Origin: Pseudomonas sp. GD03919
GTDB taxonomy: Bacteria > Pseudomonadota > Gammaproteobacteria > Pseudomonadales > Pseudomonadaceae
Reading direction: 5' to 3'
DNA length: 64,000 bases
NCBI RefSeq assembly: GCF_029814935.1
Contig: NZ_CP104582.1
Coordinates: forward strand, 1,798,001 to 1,862,000
In this document: positions 28,937-36,311 of the stretch, one piece after another
Numbering within the stretch: position 1 is the stretch's first letter
How the letters are laid out: every line of letters begins with the position of its first letter
The notes under the pieces: model-generated
What the model was told of the DNA's origin: nothing
Databases searched by the model: none
What the model saw: the letters and a program-made list of their open reading frames with translations, nothing else
Position numbers and translations under genes: made by a program

Positions 28937-30248
28937 TTCCTCAGCCTCAGGCTAAGGAAACTCTGGAAAACTCGTCATTCCCGCGCAGGCGGGAATCCAG
29001 AACCTGCGAAACTCCTGGGCTCCCGCCTTCGCGGGAGTGACGGTAAGTAACTTTTTCAGAACATCCGTAACGCCGCAAAGAAAGCCGGTTTGCCGTACCA
29101 CCCTGGTGGAGAAGATGCGCAAGTACGGTATGAGTCGCCGTGAAGAGGATGGTCAGGACGAGGATTGATTCCTCAGCCTCAGGCTAAGGAAACTCTGGAA
29201 AACTCGTCATTCCCGCGCAGGCGGGAATCCAGAACCTGCGAAACTCCTGGGCTCCCGCCTTCGCGGGAGTGACGGTAAGTAACTTTTTCAGAACATCCGT
29301 AACGCCGCAAAGAAAGCCGGTTTGCCGTACCACCCTGGTGGAGAAGATGCGCAAGTACGGTATGAGTCGCCGCGAAGAGGATGGTCAGGACGAGGATTGA
29401 TTCCTCAGCCTCAGGCTAAGGAAACTCTGGAAAACTCGTCATTCCCGCGCAGGCGGGAATCCAGAACCTGCGAAACTCCTGGGCTCCCGCCTTCGCGGGA
29501 GTGACGGTAAGTAACTTTTTCAGAACATCCGTAACGCCGCAAAGAAAGCCGGTTTGCCGTACCACCCTGGTGGAGAAGATGCGCAAGTACGGTATGAGTC
29601 GCCGCGAAGAGGATGGTCAGGACGAGGATTGATTCCTCAGCCTCAGGCTAAGGAAACTCTGGAAAACTCGTCATTCCCGCGCAGGCGGGAATCCAGAACC
29701 TGCGAAACTCCTGGGCTCCCGCCTTCGCGGGAGTGACGGTAAGTAACTTTTTCAGAACATCCGTAACGCCGCAAAGAAAGCCGGTTTGCCGTACCACCCT
29801 GGTGGAGAAGATGCGCAAGTACGGTATGAGTCGCCGTGAAGAGGATGGTCAGGACGAGGATTGATTCCTCAGCCTCAGGCTAAGGAAACTCTGGAAAACT
29901 CGTCATTCCCGCGCAGGCGGGAATCCAGAACCTGCGAAACTCCTGGGCTCCCGCCTTCGCGGGAGTGACGGTAAGTAACTTTTTCAGAACATCCGTAACG
30001 CCGCAAAGAAAGCCGGTTTGCCGTACCACCCTGGTGGAGAAGATGCGCAAGTACGGTATGAGTCGCCGTGAAGAGGATGGTCAGGAAGAGGATTGATTCC
30101 TCAGCCTCAGGCTAAGGAAACTCTGGAAAACTCGTCATTCCCGCGCAGGCGGGAATCCAGAACCTGCGAAACTCCTGGGCTCCCGCCTTCGCGGGAGTGG
30201 CGGTAAGTAACTTTTTCAGAACATCCGTAACGCCGCAAAGAAAGCCGG
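28937..30248 (+). repeat. 232-bp tandem array carrying copies of the fleQ 3' end and REPIN-like palindromes
   Basis: This stretch contains no complete gene. Five full 232-bp units (28937-29168, 29169-29400, 29401-29632, 29633-29864, 29865-30096) and a 152-base partial unit (30097-30248) lie in perfect register; fleQ-frame TGA stops recur at 28934, 29166, 29398, 29630, 29862 and 30094. Each full unit has a spacer, a double palindrome (first copy 28973-29042; then every 232 bases, last starting at 30133), the left half of the terminator stem, and an 80-base copy of the fleQ tail encoding [20 protein letters not shown]. The tail copies differ from fleQ itself at several synonymous sites, and most end QDED where fleQ has QEED. 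Units are nearly identical to each other. Confidence 0.97.
28973..29042. repeat. REPIN-like double palindrome (first of six in the array)
   Basis: Two inverted arms, 28973-29000 and 29015-29042, match at 24 of 28 positions around a 14-base spacer. Each arm is itself a hairpin, with cores TTCCCGCGCAGGCGGGAA and CTCCCGCCTTCGCGGGAG. The same structure recurs at 29205, 29437, 29669, 29901 and 30133. It belongs to the same family as the palindromes flanking the GIY-YIG genes at 33-34 kb. Confidence 0.9.
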
Positions 30249-30279
30249 AGCTTTGACGCAAGCTCCGGCTTTGTTTTTT
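30241..30279 (+). terminator. Rho-independent terminator closing the fleQ unit
   Basis: Perfect 13-bp stem AAAGCCGGAGCTT/AAGCTCCGGCTTT, 6-base loop, then G and TTTTTT. In each upstream array unit only the first eight bases of this stem survive, so this is the only complete copy. Confidence 0.93.
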
Positions 30280-30309
30280 CAAGTGCTTGATAAATAAGGA
30301 TAAAAAAGT

Positions 30310-30325
30310 AGGCACGGGGATTGCT
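30310..30325 (+). promoter_or_regulatory. sigma-54 promoter of fleSR
   Basis: AGGCACGGGGATTGCT has the GG-10-GC spacing and differs from TGGCAC only in the first base. It lies 53 bases upstream of fleS and just after the terminator. fleSR depends on FleQ and sigma-54 in P. aeruginosa. Confidence 0.8.
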
Positions 30326-30377
30326 AAAGCTCTTGTATCCGACCGTCTTCTGACGGTGCGCCGTACGAGAGAAGCAG

Positions 30378-31592
30378 ATGGAAGCCAACCTTCGTCCTAC
30401 CGAGTCAGCCGAGCCAAGCCTTGCAGCGCCGCTCGAACAAGCCAGTCGTGCAGGACTGGAGCAGGCCTTTGCCCTGTTCAATCAGATGTCCAATCAGCTC
30501 AGTGAGTCGTACAGCCTGCTCGAGGCGCGGGTCAATGAGCTGAAGGGGCAACTGGCACTGGTCAGTGCTCAGCGTATGCAGGAACTGGCGGAGAAGGAAC
30601 GCCTTGCGCACCGTCTGCAGAGCCTGCTCGACCTGCTGCCTGGTGGGGTGATCGTCATCGACGGCCAGGGCGTCGTGCGGGAGGCCAACCCAGTCGCGCG
30701 TGCGCTACTCGGCCAACCACTGGTGGGCATGCTCTGGCGCCAGGTGATCGCTCGCAACTTCGCGCCGCGCGAAGACGATGGTCACGAAATTTCCATGCGC
30801 GATGGTCGTCGTCTGTCCATCGCCACCCGATCCCTGCATGGCGAGCCGGGACAGCTGGTACTATTTACGGATCTGACGGAAACCCGTCGCCTGCAGGATC
30901 AGCTCTCTCGTCATGAGCGTCTTTCGGCGCTGGGGCGGATGGTGGCTTCGCTTGCGCATCAGATCCGCACGCCGCTCTCTGCGGCGTTGCTCTACGCCAG
31001 TCATCTGAATGAGCAGGTGCTACCCGCCGAACAGCAGCAGCGCTTCGCGGGGCGTTTGAAGGAGCGTCTGCACGAGCTGGAGAACCAGGTGCGCGACATG
31101 CTGATCTTCGCCCGTGGTGAGTTGCCATTGCCAGATCGTCTGGCACCGTCGGCCCTGTTCGATGCGCTGCGAGCGGCTGCCGACGCGCATGTCGGTGGCA
31201 TGGCCGTGCGCTGGCAGTGCGATGCGCGCGATGGCGAGTTGTTGTGCAACCGCGACACATTGGTGGGCACCGTGCTCAACCTGATCGACAACGCCATTCA
31301 GGCTGCTGGTCGCGATGCTCGTCTGAAGATTCATCTGTATCGCCGCGATGGCCAGTTACGGCTATGCGTCAGCGATAACGGACCGGGTATGAGCCAGGAA
31401 ACCCTGGCGCGTCTGGGCGAACCCTTCTTTACCACCAAGACCACTGGCACCGGCCTCGGCCTCGCGGTGGTCAAGGCGGTGGCGCGTGCTCATCAGGGCC
31501 AGTTGCTGCTGCAATCACGTGCAGGTCGTGGCACCTGCGCCATCGTTTCTTTGCCGCTGCTTGATGCAGCGCCTCACTCGAATCAGGAGTAA
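30378..31592 (+). CDS. fleS: sensor histidine kinase FleS
   Basis: Soluble kinase of the FleS/FleR pair that controls the hook/basal-body tier of flagellar genes. After an N-terminal helical region there is a PAS domain (GGVIVIDGQGVVREANPVAR near residue 90), an H-box LAHQIRTPLSAALLY with phospho-acceptor His194, and a HATPase domain with LNLIDNAIQAA (N box), VSDNGPGM (G1) and TGTGLGLAVVKAVARAH (G2). No membrane segment is seen, so it acts in the cytoplasm. It is separated from fleR by three bases. Length 404 aa. Confidence 0.95.
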   Translation: MEANLRPTESAEPSLAAPLEQASRAGLEQAFALFNQMSNQLSESYSLLEARVNELKGQLALVSAQRMQELAEKERLAHRLQSLLDLLPGGVIVIDGQGVVREANPVARALLGQPLVGMLWRQVIARNFAPREDDGHEISMRDGRRLSIATRSLHGEPGQLVLFTDLTETRRLQDQLSRHERLSALGRMVASLAHQIRTPLSAALLYASHLNEQVLPAEQQQRFAGRLKERLHELENQVRDMLIFARGELPLPDRLAPSALFDALRAAADAHVGGMAVRWQCDARDGELLCNRDTLVGTVLNLIDNAIQAAGRDARLKIHLYRRDGQLRLCVSDNGPGMSQETLARLGEPFFTTKTTGTGLGLAVVKAVARAHQGQLLLQSRAGRGTCAIVSLPLLDAAPHSNQE

Positions 31593-31595
31593 TCC

Positions 31596-33011
31596 ATGGC
31601 TGCCAAAGTCCTGTTGGTTGAAGACGATCGCGCCCTGCGCGAAGCCCTGGCCGATACCCTGTGCCTGGGCGGGCATGATTATCGGGCCGTCGATTGTGCC
31701 GAGGCGGCGTTGGTCGCGTTGACCGAAGAGCCGTTCGGGCTGGTGGTCAGCGATGTCAATATGCCGGGTATGGATGGGCACCAACTGCTGGCGCAGATTC
31801 GCAATCGTTATCCGCAACTGCCGGTACTGTTGATGACGGCCTTCGGTGCCGTGGAGCGGGCGGTGGATGCCATTCGCCAGGGGGCGGCCGATTATCTCGT
31901 CAAGCCGTTCGAGCCACGCACGCTGCTGGAGCTGGTGGCCAAACATGCCCTCGGAAAATTGACGGCGGGTGAGCGCGATGGGCCGGTAGCCGTCGAGCCG
32001 GCCAGCGTGCAGCTGCTGGAGCTGGCGTCGCGAGTGGCGCAGAGCGATTCGACGGTGATGATCACTGGAGAGTCTGGTACCGGTAAGGAAGTGCTGGCGC
32101 GCTACATCCATCAGCAGTCGCCGCGCGCCTCCGGGCCTTTCATCGCCATCAACTGTGCGGCGATTCCCGACAACATGCTTGAGGCCACGTTGTTCGGTCA
32201 TGAGAAGGGGGCGTTTACGGGGGCGGTCAACGCGCAGCCGGGCAAGTTCGAGTTAGCCGATGGCGGGACCATTCTGCTCGATGAGATTTCCGAAATGCCG
32301 CTGGGTTTGCAGGCCAAGTTGCTGCGTGTGCTGCAGGAGCGTGAAGTGGAGCGGGTCGGCGCGCGCAAGCCGATCAATCTGGATATTCGCGTGCTGGCCA
32401 CCAGCAACCGTGACCTTGCCAGCGAAGTGGCGGCCGGGCGGTTTCGTGAGGACCTCTATTATCGGCTGTCGGTATTTCCCCTGGCCTGGCGACCGCTGCG
32501 TGAGCGGCCTGCCGACATTCTGCCGCTGGCCGAACGACTGCTGGCCAAGCACGTCAAAAAAATGAATCAGGTGCCGGTACGTCTGTCCGAGTCGGCCGCG
32601 CAGTGCCTGGTGCAGCATCAGTGGCCGGGCAACGTGCGTGAGCTGGACAACGCCATTCAACGTGCGCTGATTCTGCAGCAGGGCGGGGTGATTCAGGCGC
32701 AGGATCTGTGTCTGCATGCGCCCATCGGCCAATCGGTGCAGGGTGCGGTGCCGCGCCTGGCCGTGGTGCCGAGTGTTGCGCCGCCAATGGCGCAACCGGT
32801 TGAGTCGCCGAGTGCGGTCGATGCCGGCGCGCTGGGCGAGGACCTTCGCCGTCGTGAGTTTCAGGTGATCATCGATACCCTGCGTGCCGAGCGCGGCCGC
32901 CGCAAGGAGGCTGCCGAGCGTCTGGGCATCAGCCCGCGCACCCTGCGCTACAAGCTGGCGCAGATGCGAGATGCCGGCATGGATGTCGAGGCGTATCTGT
33001 ACGCCAGCTAG
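31596..33011 (+). CDS. fleR: response regulator FleR (sigma-54 activator)
   Basis: NtrC-family regulator phosphorylated by FleS. Receiver domain with Asp53 in VVSDVNMPGMDGHQLL and the LVKPF lysine; AAA+ domain with [18 protein letters not shown] and GGTILLDEISEMP; C-terminal Fis-type helix-turn-helix with RKEAAERLGISPRTLRYKLA. Length 471 aa. It is the last gene before the GIY-YIG/palindrome region, which separates it from fliE. Confidence 0.95.
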   Translation: MAAKVLLVEDDRALREALADTLCLGGHDYRAVDCAEAALVALTEEPFGLVVSDVNMPGMDGHQLLAQIRNRYPQLPVLLMTAFGAVERAVDAIRQGAADYLVKPFEPRTLLELVAKHALGKLTAGERDGPVAVEPASVQLLELASRVAQSDSTVMITGESGTGKEVLARYIHQQSPRASGPFIAINCAAIPDNMLEATLFGHEKGAFTGAVNAQPGKFELADGGTILLDEISEMPLGLQAKLLRVLQEREVERVGARKPINLDIRVLATSNRDLASEVAAGRFREDLYYRLSVFPLAWRPLRERPADILPLAERLLAKHVKKMNQVPVRLSESAAQCLVQHQWPGNVRELDNAIQRALILQQGGVIQAQDLCLHAPIGQSVQGAVPRLAVVPSVAPPMAQPVESPSAVDAGALGEDLRRREFQVIIDTLRAERGRRKEAAERLGISPRTLRYKLAQMRDAGMDVEAYLYAS

Positions 33012-33062
33012 TGTTGCCGAGCTGTGTGGGGGTTGGAGATACGGCTGATAGGGTTTCCTGGG

Positions 33063-33124
33063 TCCCCGCCTTCGCGGGGATGACGATGATAGAAAAACCG
33101 AGGTCATCCCCGCGAAGGCGGGGA
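33063..33124. repeat. REPIN-like double palindrome upstream of the first GIY-YIG gene
   Basis: Arms 33063-33084 and 33103-33124 are perfect 22-base inverted copies around an 18-base spacer, and each arm is a hairpin (TCCCCGCCTTCGCGGGGA). It is found 51 bases after fleR. A second, weaker palindrome (AGCGATTT paired with AAATCGATCGCT, 33161-33193) lies between it and the gene. Confidence 0.92.
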
Positions 33125-33242
33125 TCCAGCTGCGATGCTAAAGTTGTCCTGGCGTGTAGGAGCGATTTTTCGTTAGGGCTCAAATCGATCGCTGAATAGG
33201 CCTTCATATCCATGGAGGGCCCAATCTGCAAAGGACTGCAGC

Positions 33243-33572
33243 ATGAAACAACCCGCCGTTTACATTATGGCCAGTCAGCGTAATGGCACGCTCTACACCG
33301 GAGTTACAGCGGATCTGCTGCAGCGTGTCTGGCAGCATAGAGAGGGAGCGCTTGAGGGTTTTACACTCCGCCATGGCGTGAAGTTGCTGGTGTGGTACGA
33401 GCAGCATGAAAGTATGAGTGGCGCGATAGCCAGGGAGAAGGCGATCAAGAAATGGAATCGTGCCTGGAAGTTGCGTCTGATCGAAGAGCGAAACCCGCAG
33501 TGGCGGGATCTCTGGTCGGAGATTGTCGGTGATTCGTCTCTTGCTGCTGGATCCCCGCCTTCGCGGGGATGA
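33243..33572 (+). CDS. GIY-YIG nuclease superfamily protein, copy 1
   Basis: A 109-residue single-domain GIY-YIG protein (COG2827/UPF0213-like). The motif reads VYIMAS-QRNG-TLYTGVT, so the second half is YTG instead of the usual YIG; Arg28 (LLQRVWQH) and Glu65 (AIAREKAIKKW) are the likely catalytic Arg and metal ligand. Function of such stand-alone nucleases is poorly known. The last residues, SPPSRG and the stop, are encoded by the left arm of the next palindrome (33552-33573), so gene and repeat overlap. The ATG is preceded by AAGGACTGCAGC. It sits between fleR and fliE, an unusual place in a flagellar cluster. Confidence 0.85.
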   Translation: MKQPAVYIMASQRNGTLYTGVTADLLQRVWQHREGALEGFTLRHGVKLLVWYEQHESMSGAIAREKAIKKWNRAWKLRLIEERNPQWRDLWSEIVGDSSLAAGSPPSRG

Positions 33573-33613
33573 CGGCGATAGAAAACCCGAGGTCATCCCC
33601 GCGAAGGCGGGGA
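33552..33613. repeat. REPIN-like double palindrome between the two GIY-YIG genes
   Basis: Arms 33552-33573 and 33592-33613 are inverted copies exactly 489 bases after those at 33063. The left arm encodes the C-terminus and stop of the first GIY-YIG gene. Confidence 0.92.
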
Positions 33614-33731
33614 TCCATCCGCGGTGCTAAAGTTGTCCTGGCGTGTAGGAGCGATTTTTCGTTAGGGCTCAAATCGATCGCTGAATAGGCCTTCATATCC
33701 ATGAAGGGCCCAATCTGCAAAGGACTGCAGC

Positions 33732-34061
33732 ATGAAACAACCCGCCGTTTACATTATGGCCAGTCAGCGTAATGGCACGCTCTACACCGGAGTTACAGCG
33801 GATCTGCTGCAGCGTGTCTGGCAGCATAGAGAGGGGGTCGTTGAGGGCTTTACACTCCGCTATGGCGTGAAGTTGCTGGTGTGGTACGAGCAGCATGAAA
33901 GTATGAGTGGCGCGATAGCCAGGGAGAAGGCGATCAAGAAATGGAATCGTGCTTGGAAGCTGCGCCTGATCGAAGAGCGAAATCCGCAATGGCAGGATCT
34001 CTGGTCGGAGATTGTTGGTGATTCTTCTATTGCTGCTGGGTCCCCGCCTTCGCGGGGATGA
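33732..34061 (+). CDS. GIY-YIG nuclease superfamily protein, copy 2
   Basis: Duplicate of the preceding gene, also 109 residues, with the same YTG variant motif, Arg28 and Glu65. It differs at five residues (positions 36, 37, 44, 88 and 99; for example His44 to Tyr and Arg88 to Gln), mostly conservative. Both copies have kept intact frames, which argues against rapid decay. Its end again runs into a palindrome arm (34041-34060), but here the second arm is missing and fliE promoter sequence follows. Confidence 0.85.
   Translation: MKQPAVYIMASQRNGTLYTGVTADLLQRVWQHREGVVEGFTLRYGVKLLVWYEQHESMSGAIAREKAIKKWNRAWKLRLIEERNPQWQDLWSEIVGDSSIAAGSPPSRG
34041..34060. repeat. Single REP-like palindrome (half of a REPIN)
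   Basis: The hairpin TCCCCGCCTTCGCGGGGATG matches the left arm of the two complete elements upstream; similarity stops after ATG, marking the right boundary of the tandem region. Confidence 0.85.
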
Positions 34062-34118
34062 GGGTAGCTACCCCATCTATCTGTGTGTCCACGGCCTAAC
34101 TCCCATAAGCCGCTTTGT

Positions 34119-34134
34119 TGGCACCCTTGTTGCA
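34119..34134 (+). promoter_or_regulatory. sigma-54 promoter of fliEFGHIJ
   Basis: TGGCACCCTTGTTGCA with GG-10-GC spacing, 53 bases upstream of fliE and 58 bases after the last palindrome. Confidence 0.9.
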
Positions 34135-34186
34135 AATACCCCTGCATAGCGCCGCTAGTGTCAAAAAGCGGGCAGTGGAGGATGTG

Positions 34187-34516
34187 ATGAGCCAGGGTGT
34201 CGAATTCAATCGCTTGATGCTGGAAATGCGTTCCATGCAGGCTGAGGCCATGGCGCGTCAGAAGCCTGTTGCGAGCGAGCCGGCGTCGGGGGCACCGAGC
34301 TTCTCGGAAATGCTCGGCCAGGCGGTGAACAAGGTCAACGAGACCCAGCAGGCATCCAACAAGCTCGCCACTGCCTTCGAGATGGGCCAGAGCGGCGTCG
34401 ATCTGACCGACGTGATGATCGCCTCGCAGAAAGCCAGCGTATCCTTCCAGGCCATGACTCAGGTGCGCAACAAGCTGGTTCAGGCGTATCAAGACATCAT
34501 GCAGATGCCGGTCTGA
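34187..34516 (+). CDS. fliE: flagellar hook-basal body protein FliE
   Basis: Small rod-MS ring adaptor. The ATG at 34187 gives [20 protein letters not shown] and 109 aa, the length of P. aeruginosa FliE; GTGGAGGATGTG supplies the ribosome site. The longer upstream frame would run into the promoter. The C-terminal motif [19 protein letters not shown] and [18 protein letters not shown] are conserved. First gene of fliEFGHIJ. Confidence 0.95.
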   Translation: MSQGVEFNRLMLEMRSMQAEAMARQKPVASEPASGAPSFSEMLGQAVNKVNETQQASNKLATAFEMGQSGVDLTDVMIASQKASVSFQAMTQVRNKLVQAYQDIMQMPV

Positions 34517-34526
34517 GGATTGATTC

Positions 34527-36311
34527 ATGGCTGAAGCAGCAGTAGCAAACGTACCGGCCAAGGCCGATGCAGGTGAGCCCAAGAAGCCTCTGCTCGGTTT
34601 GAGCTTTCTGGAAAATCTTGCCGAAATGTCGGTGCTGCGCCAGCTCGGTCTGCTGGTCGGCCTGGCGGCCAGCGTGGCCATTGGCTTTGCCGTGGTGCTC
34701 TGGTCGCAGCAGCCGGATTATCGTCCGCTCTACGGCAGCCTCAACGGTATGGATGCGACCCAGGTGATCGAAACCCTGACGGCATCCGGTATCGATTACA
34801 CCATCGAACCCAATTCCGGTGCCCTGCTGGTCAAGGCTGATGATCTGGCACGCGCGCGGCTGCGTCTTGCCGCCGCTGGTGTGGCGCCGACCGACACCAG
34901 TGTCGGCTTCGAAATCCTCGATCGCGAACAGGGGCTTGGCACCAGCCAGTTCATGGAGGCGACCCGTTATCGCCGTGGCCTCGAAGGTGAATTGGCGCGT
35001 ACGGTCGCCAGCCTCAATAACGTCAAGGCGGCGCGTGTCCACCTGGCCATGCCCAAGGCCTCCGTGTTTGTACGTGATGAGCGCAAGCCGTCCGCCTCGG
35101 TTCTGGTAGAGCTCTATCCGGGGCGTGCATTGGAGCCCAGCCAGGTGATGGCGATCGTCAATCTGGTGGCGACCAGCGTGCCCGAGCTGGACAAAGGCCA
35201 GGTCACCGTGGTCGATCAGAAGGGCAATCTGCTCTCCGATCAGCAGGAACTGTCCGAGCTGACCATGGCTGGCAAGCAGTTCGACTACACCCGCCGCATG
35301 GAAACCTTGTTCACCCAGCGCGTGCACAACATCCTGCAGCCCGTGCTGGGCACCGGCCGTTACAAGGCGGAAGTCTCGGCTGATGTGGATTTCAGTTCGG
35401 TCGAGTCCACTTCGGAGATGTTCAACCCTGACCAACCGGCGCTGCGCAGCGAGCAGCAGGTCAATGAGCAGCGTCAGAGCAGCCTGCCGCCGCAGGGCGT
35501 GCCTGGCGCGCTGTCCAATCAGCCGCCAGGGCCTGCCGCCGCTCCGCAGCAGGCCGCTGGTGCCGCTGCACCGGCTGGTCCGGTAGCGGCTGGTCAACCT
35601 CTGGTCGATGCCAACGGTCAGCAGATCACCGACCCGGTGACTGGCCAGCCGATGCTGGCACCGTACCCGGCGGACAAGCGCGAGCAATCGACGCGCAACT
35701 TCGAACTGGATCGCTCCATCAGCTACACCCGTCAACAGCAGGGGCGTCTGCGCCGCCTGTCGGTCGCGGTCGTGGTGGATGATCAGGTGCGCATCGACCC
35801 GGCAACGGGTGAAACCACCCGGGTGCCGTGGACAGCCGATGATCTGGCGCGCTTCACCCGTCTGGTGCAGGACTCGGTGGGCTTCGATGCCAGCCGTGGC
35901 GATAGCGTCAGCGTGATCAATACGGCCTTCACCACCTCGCTGGGCGAGGAGATCCCTGATATTCCGTTCTACACCCAGCCCTGGTTCTGGGACATCGTCA
36001 AGCAGGTGCTCGGCGTGCTGTTCATCCTGGTGCTGGTCTTCGGTGTACTGCGTCCGGTGCTCAACAACATCACTGGCGGCGGCAAAGGCAAGGAGCTGGC
36101 TGGTGCTGGCGATGTGGAACTGGGCGAGATGGCGGGGCTGGATGGCGAGCTGTCCGATGATCGCGTCAGCCTTGGCGGGCCGCAGAGCATCATGTTGCCG
36201 AGCCCCAGTGAGGGGTATGATGCACAGCTGAACGCCATCAAGAGTCTGGTGGCGGAAGATCCTGGCCGCGTAGCCCAGGTCGTCAAAGAGTGGATCAACG
36301 CTGATGAGTGA
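34527..36311 (+). CDS. fliF: flagellar M-ring protein FliF
   Basis: Forms the MS ring in the inner membrane, the base for rotor and export gate. Two membrane segments frame a large periplasmic part: LGLLVGLAASVAIGFAVVLW near residue 45 and VLGVLFILVLVFGVLRPVL near 500. YccC/SRPBCC-like ring domains include SLNNVKAARVHLAMPKASVF, and a Pro/Ala/Gln-rich linker lies around residues 325-360. The C-terminal tail (ending VVKEWINADE) binds FliG. Length 594 aa. Its end overlaps the fliG start by 8 bases. Confidence 0.96.
   Translation: MAEAAVANVPAKADAGEPKKPLLGLSFLENLAEMSVLRQLGLLVGLAASVAIGFAVVLWSQQPDYRPLYGSLNGMDATQVIETLTASGIDYTIEPNSGALLVKADDLARARLRLAAAGVAPTDTSVGFEILDREQGLGTSQFMEATRYRRGLEGELARTVASLNNVKAARVHLAMPKASVFVRDERKPSASVLVELYPGRALEPSQVMAIVNLVATSVPELDKGQVTVVDQKGNLLSDQQELSELTMAGKQFDYTRRMETLFTQRVHNILQPVLGTGRYKAEVSADVDFSSVESTSEMFNPDQPALRSEQQVNEQRQSSLPPQGVPGALSNQPPGPAAAPQQAAGAAAPAGPVAAGQPLVDANGQQITDPVTGQPMLAPYPADKREQSTRNFELDRSISYTRQQQGRLRRLSVAVVVDDQVRIDPATGETTRVPWTADDLARFTRLVQDSVGFDASRGDSVSVINTAFTTSLGEEIPDIPFYTQPWFWDIVKQVLGVLFILVLVFGVLRPVLNNITGGGKGKELAGAGDVELGEMAGLDGELSDDRVSLGGPQSIMLPSPSEGYDAQLNAIKSLVAEDPGRVAQVVKEWINADE

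Larger units (their letters stand above)
33064..34061 (+). repeat. 489-bp direct tandem duplication with GIY-YIG gene and palindromes
   Basis: Unit 1 starts at 33064 and unit 2 at 33553; the same palindrome arm starts a truncated third copy at 34042. Positions of palindrome arms, ribosome site, start and stop codons all repeat at exactly 489 bases. The two units differ at a scattering of bases, so the duplication is old enough to have diverged slightly. Confidence 0.93.

Noticed and set aside
29322..29736. Two identical 60-residue ORFs inside the array
   Set aside because: They read the fleQ tail and the palindrome in the wrong frame (peptides such as SSFPRRRESR are the usual translation of such repeats) and have no ribosome site.
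28937..30248. CRISPR-like periodic array after fleQ
   Set aside because: Units of 232 bp are identical through their whole length, with no short repeat/unique spacer pattern and no cas genes; it is a tandem duplication.
30107..30481. Reverse-strand 124-residue ORF over the fleQ-fleS gap
   Set aside because: Composed of translated palindrome, terminator and antisense fleS sequence; no codon bias or start signal.
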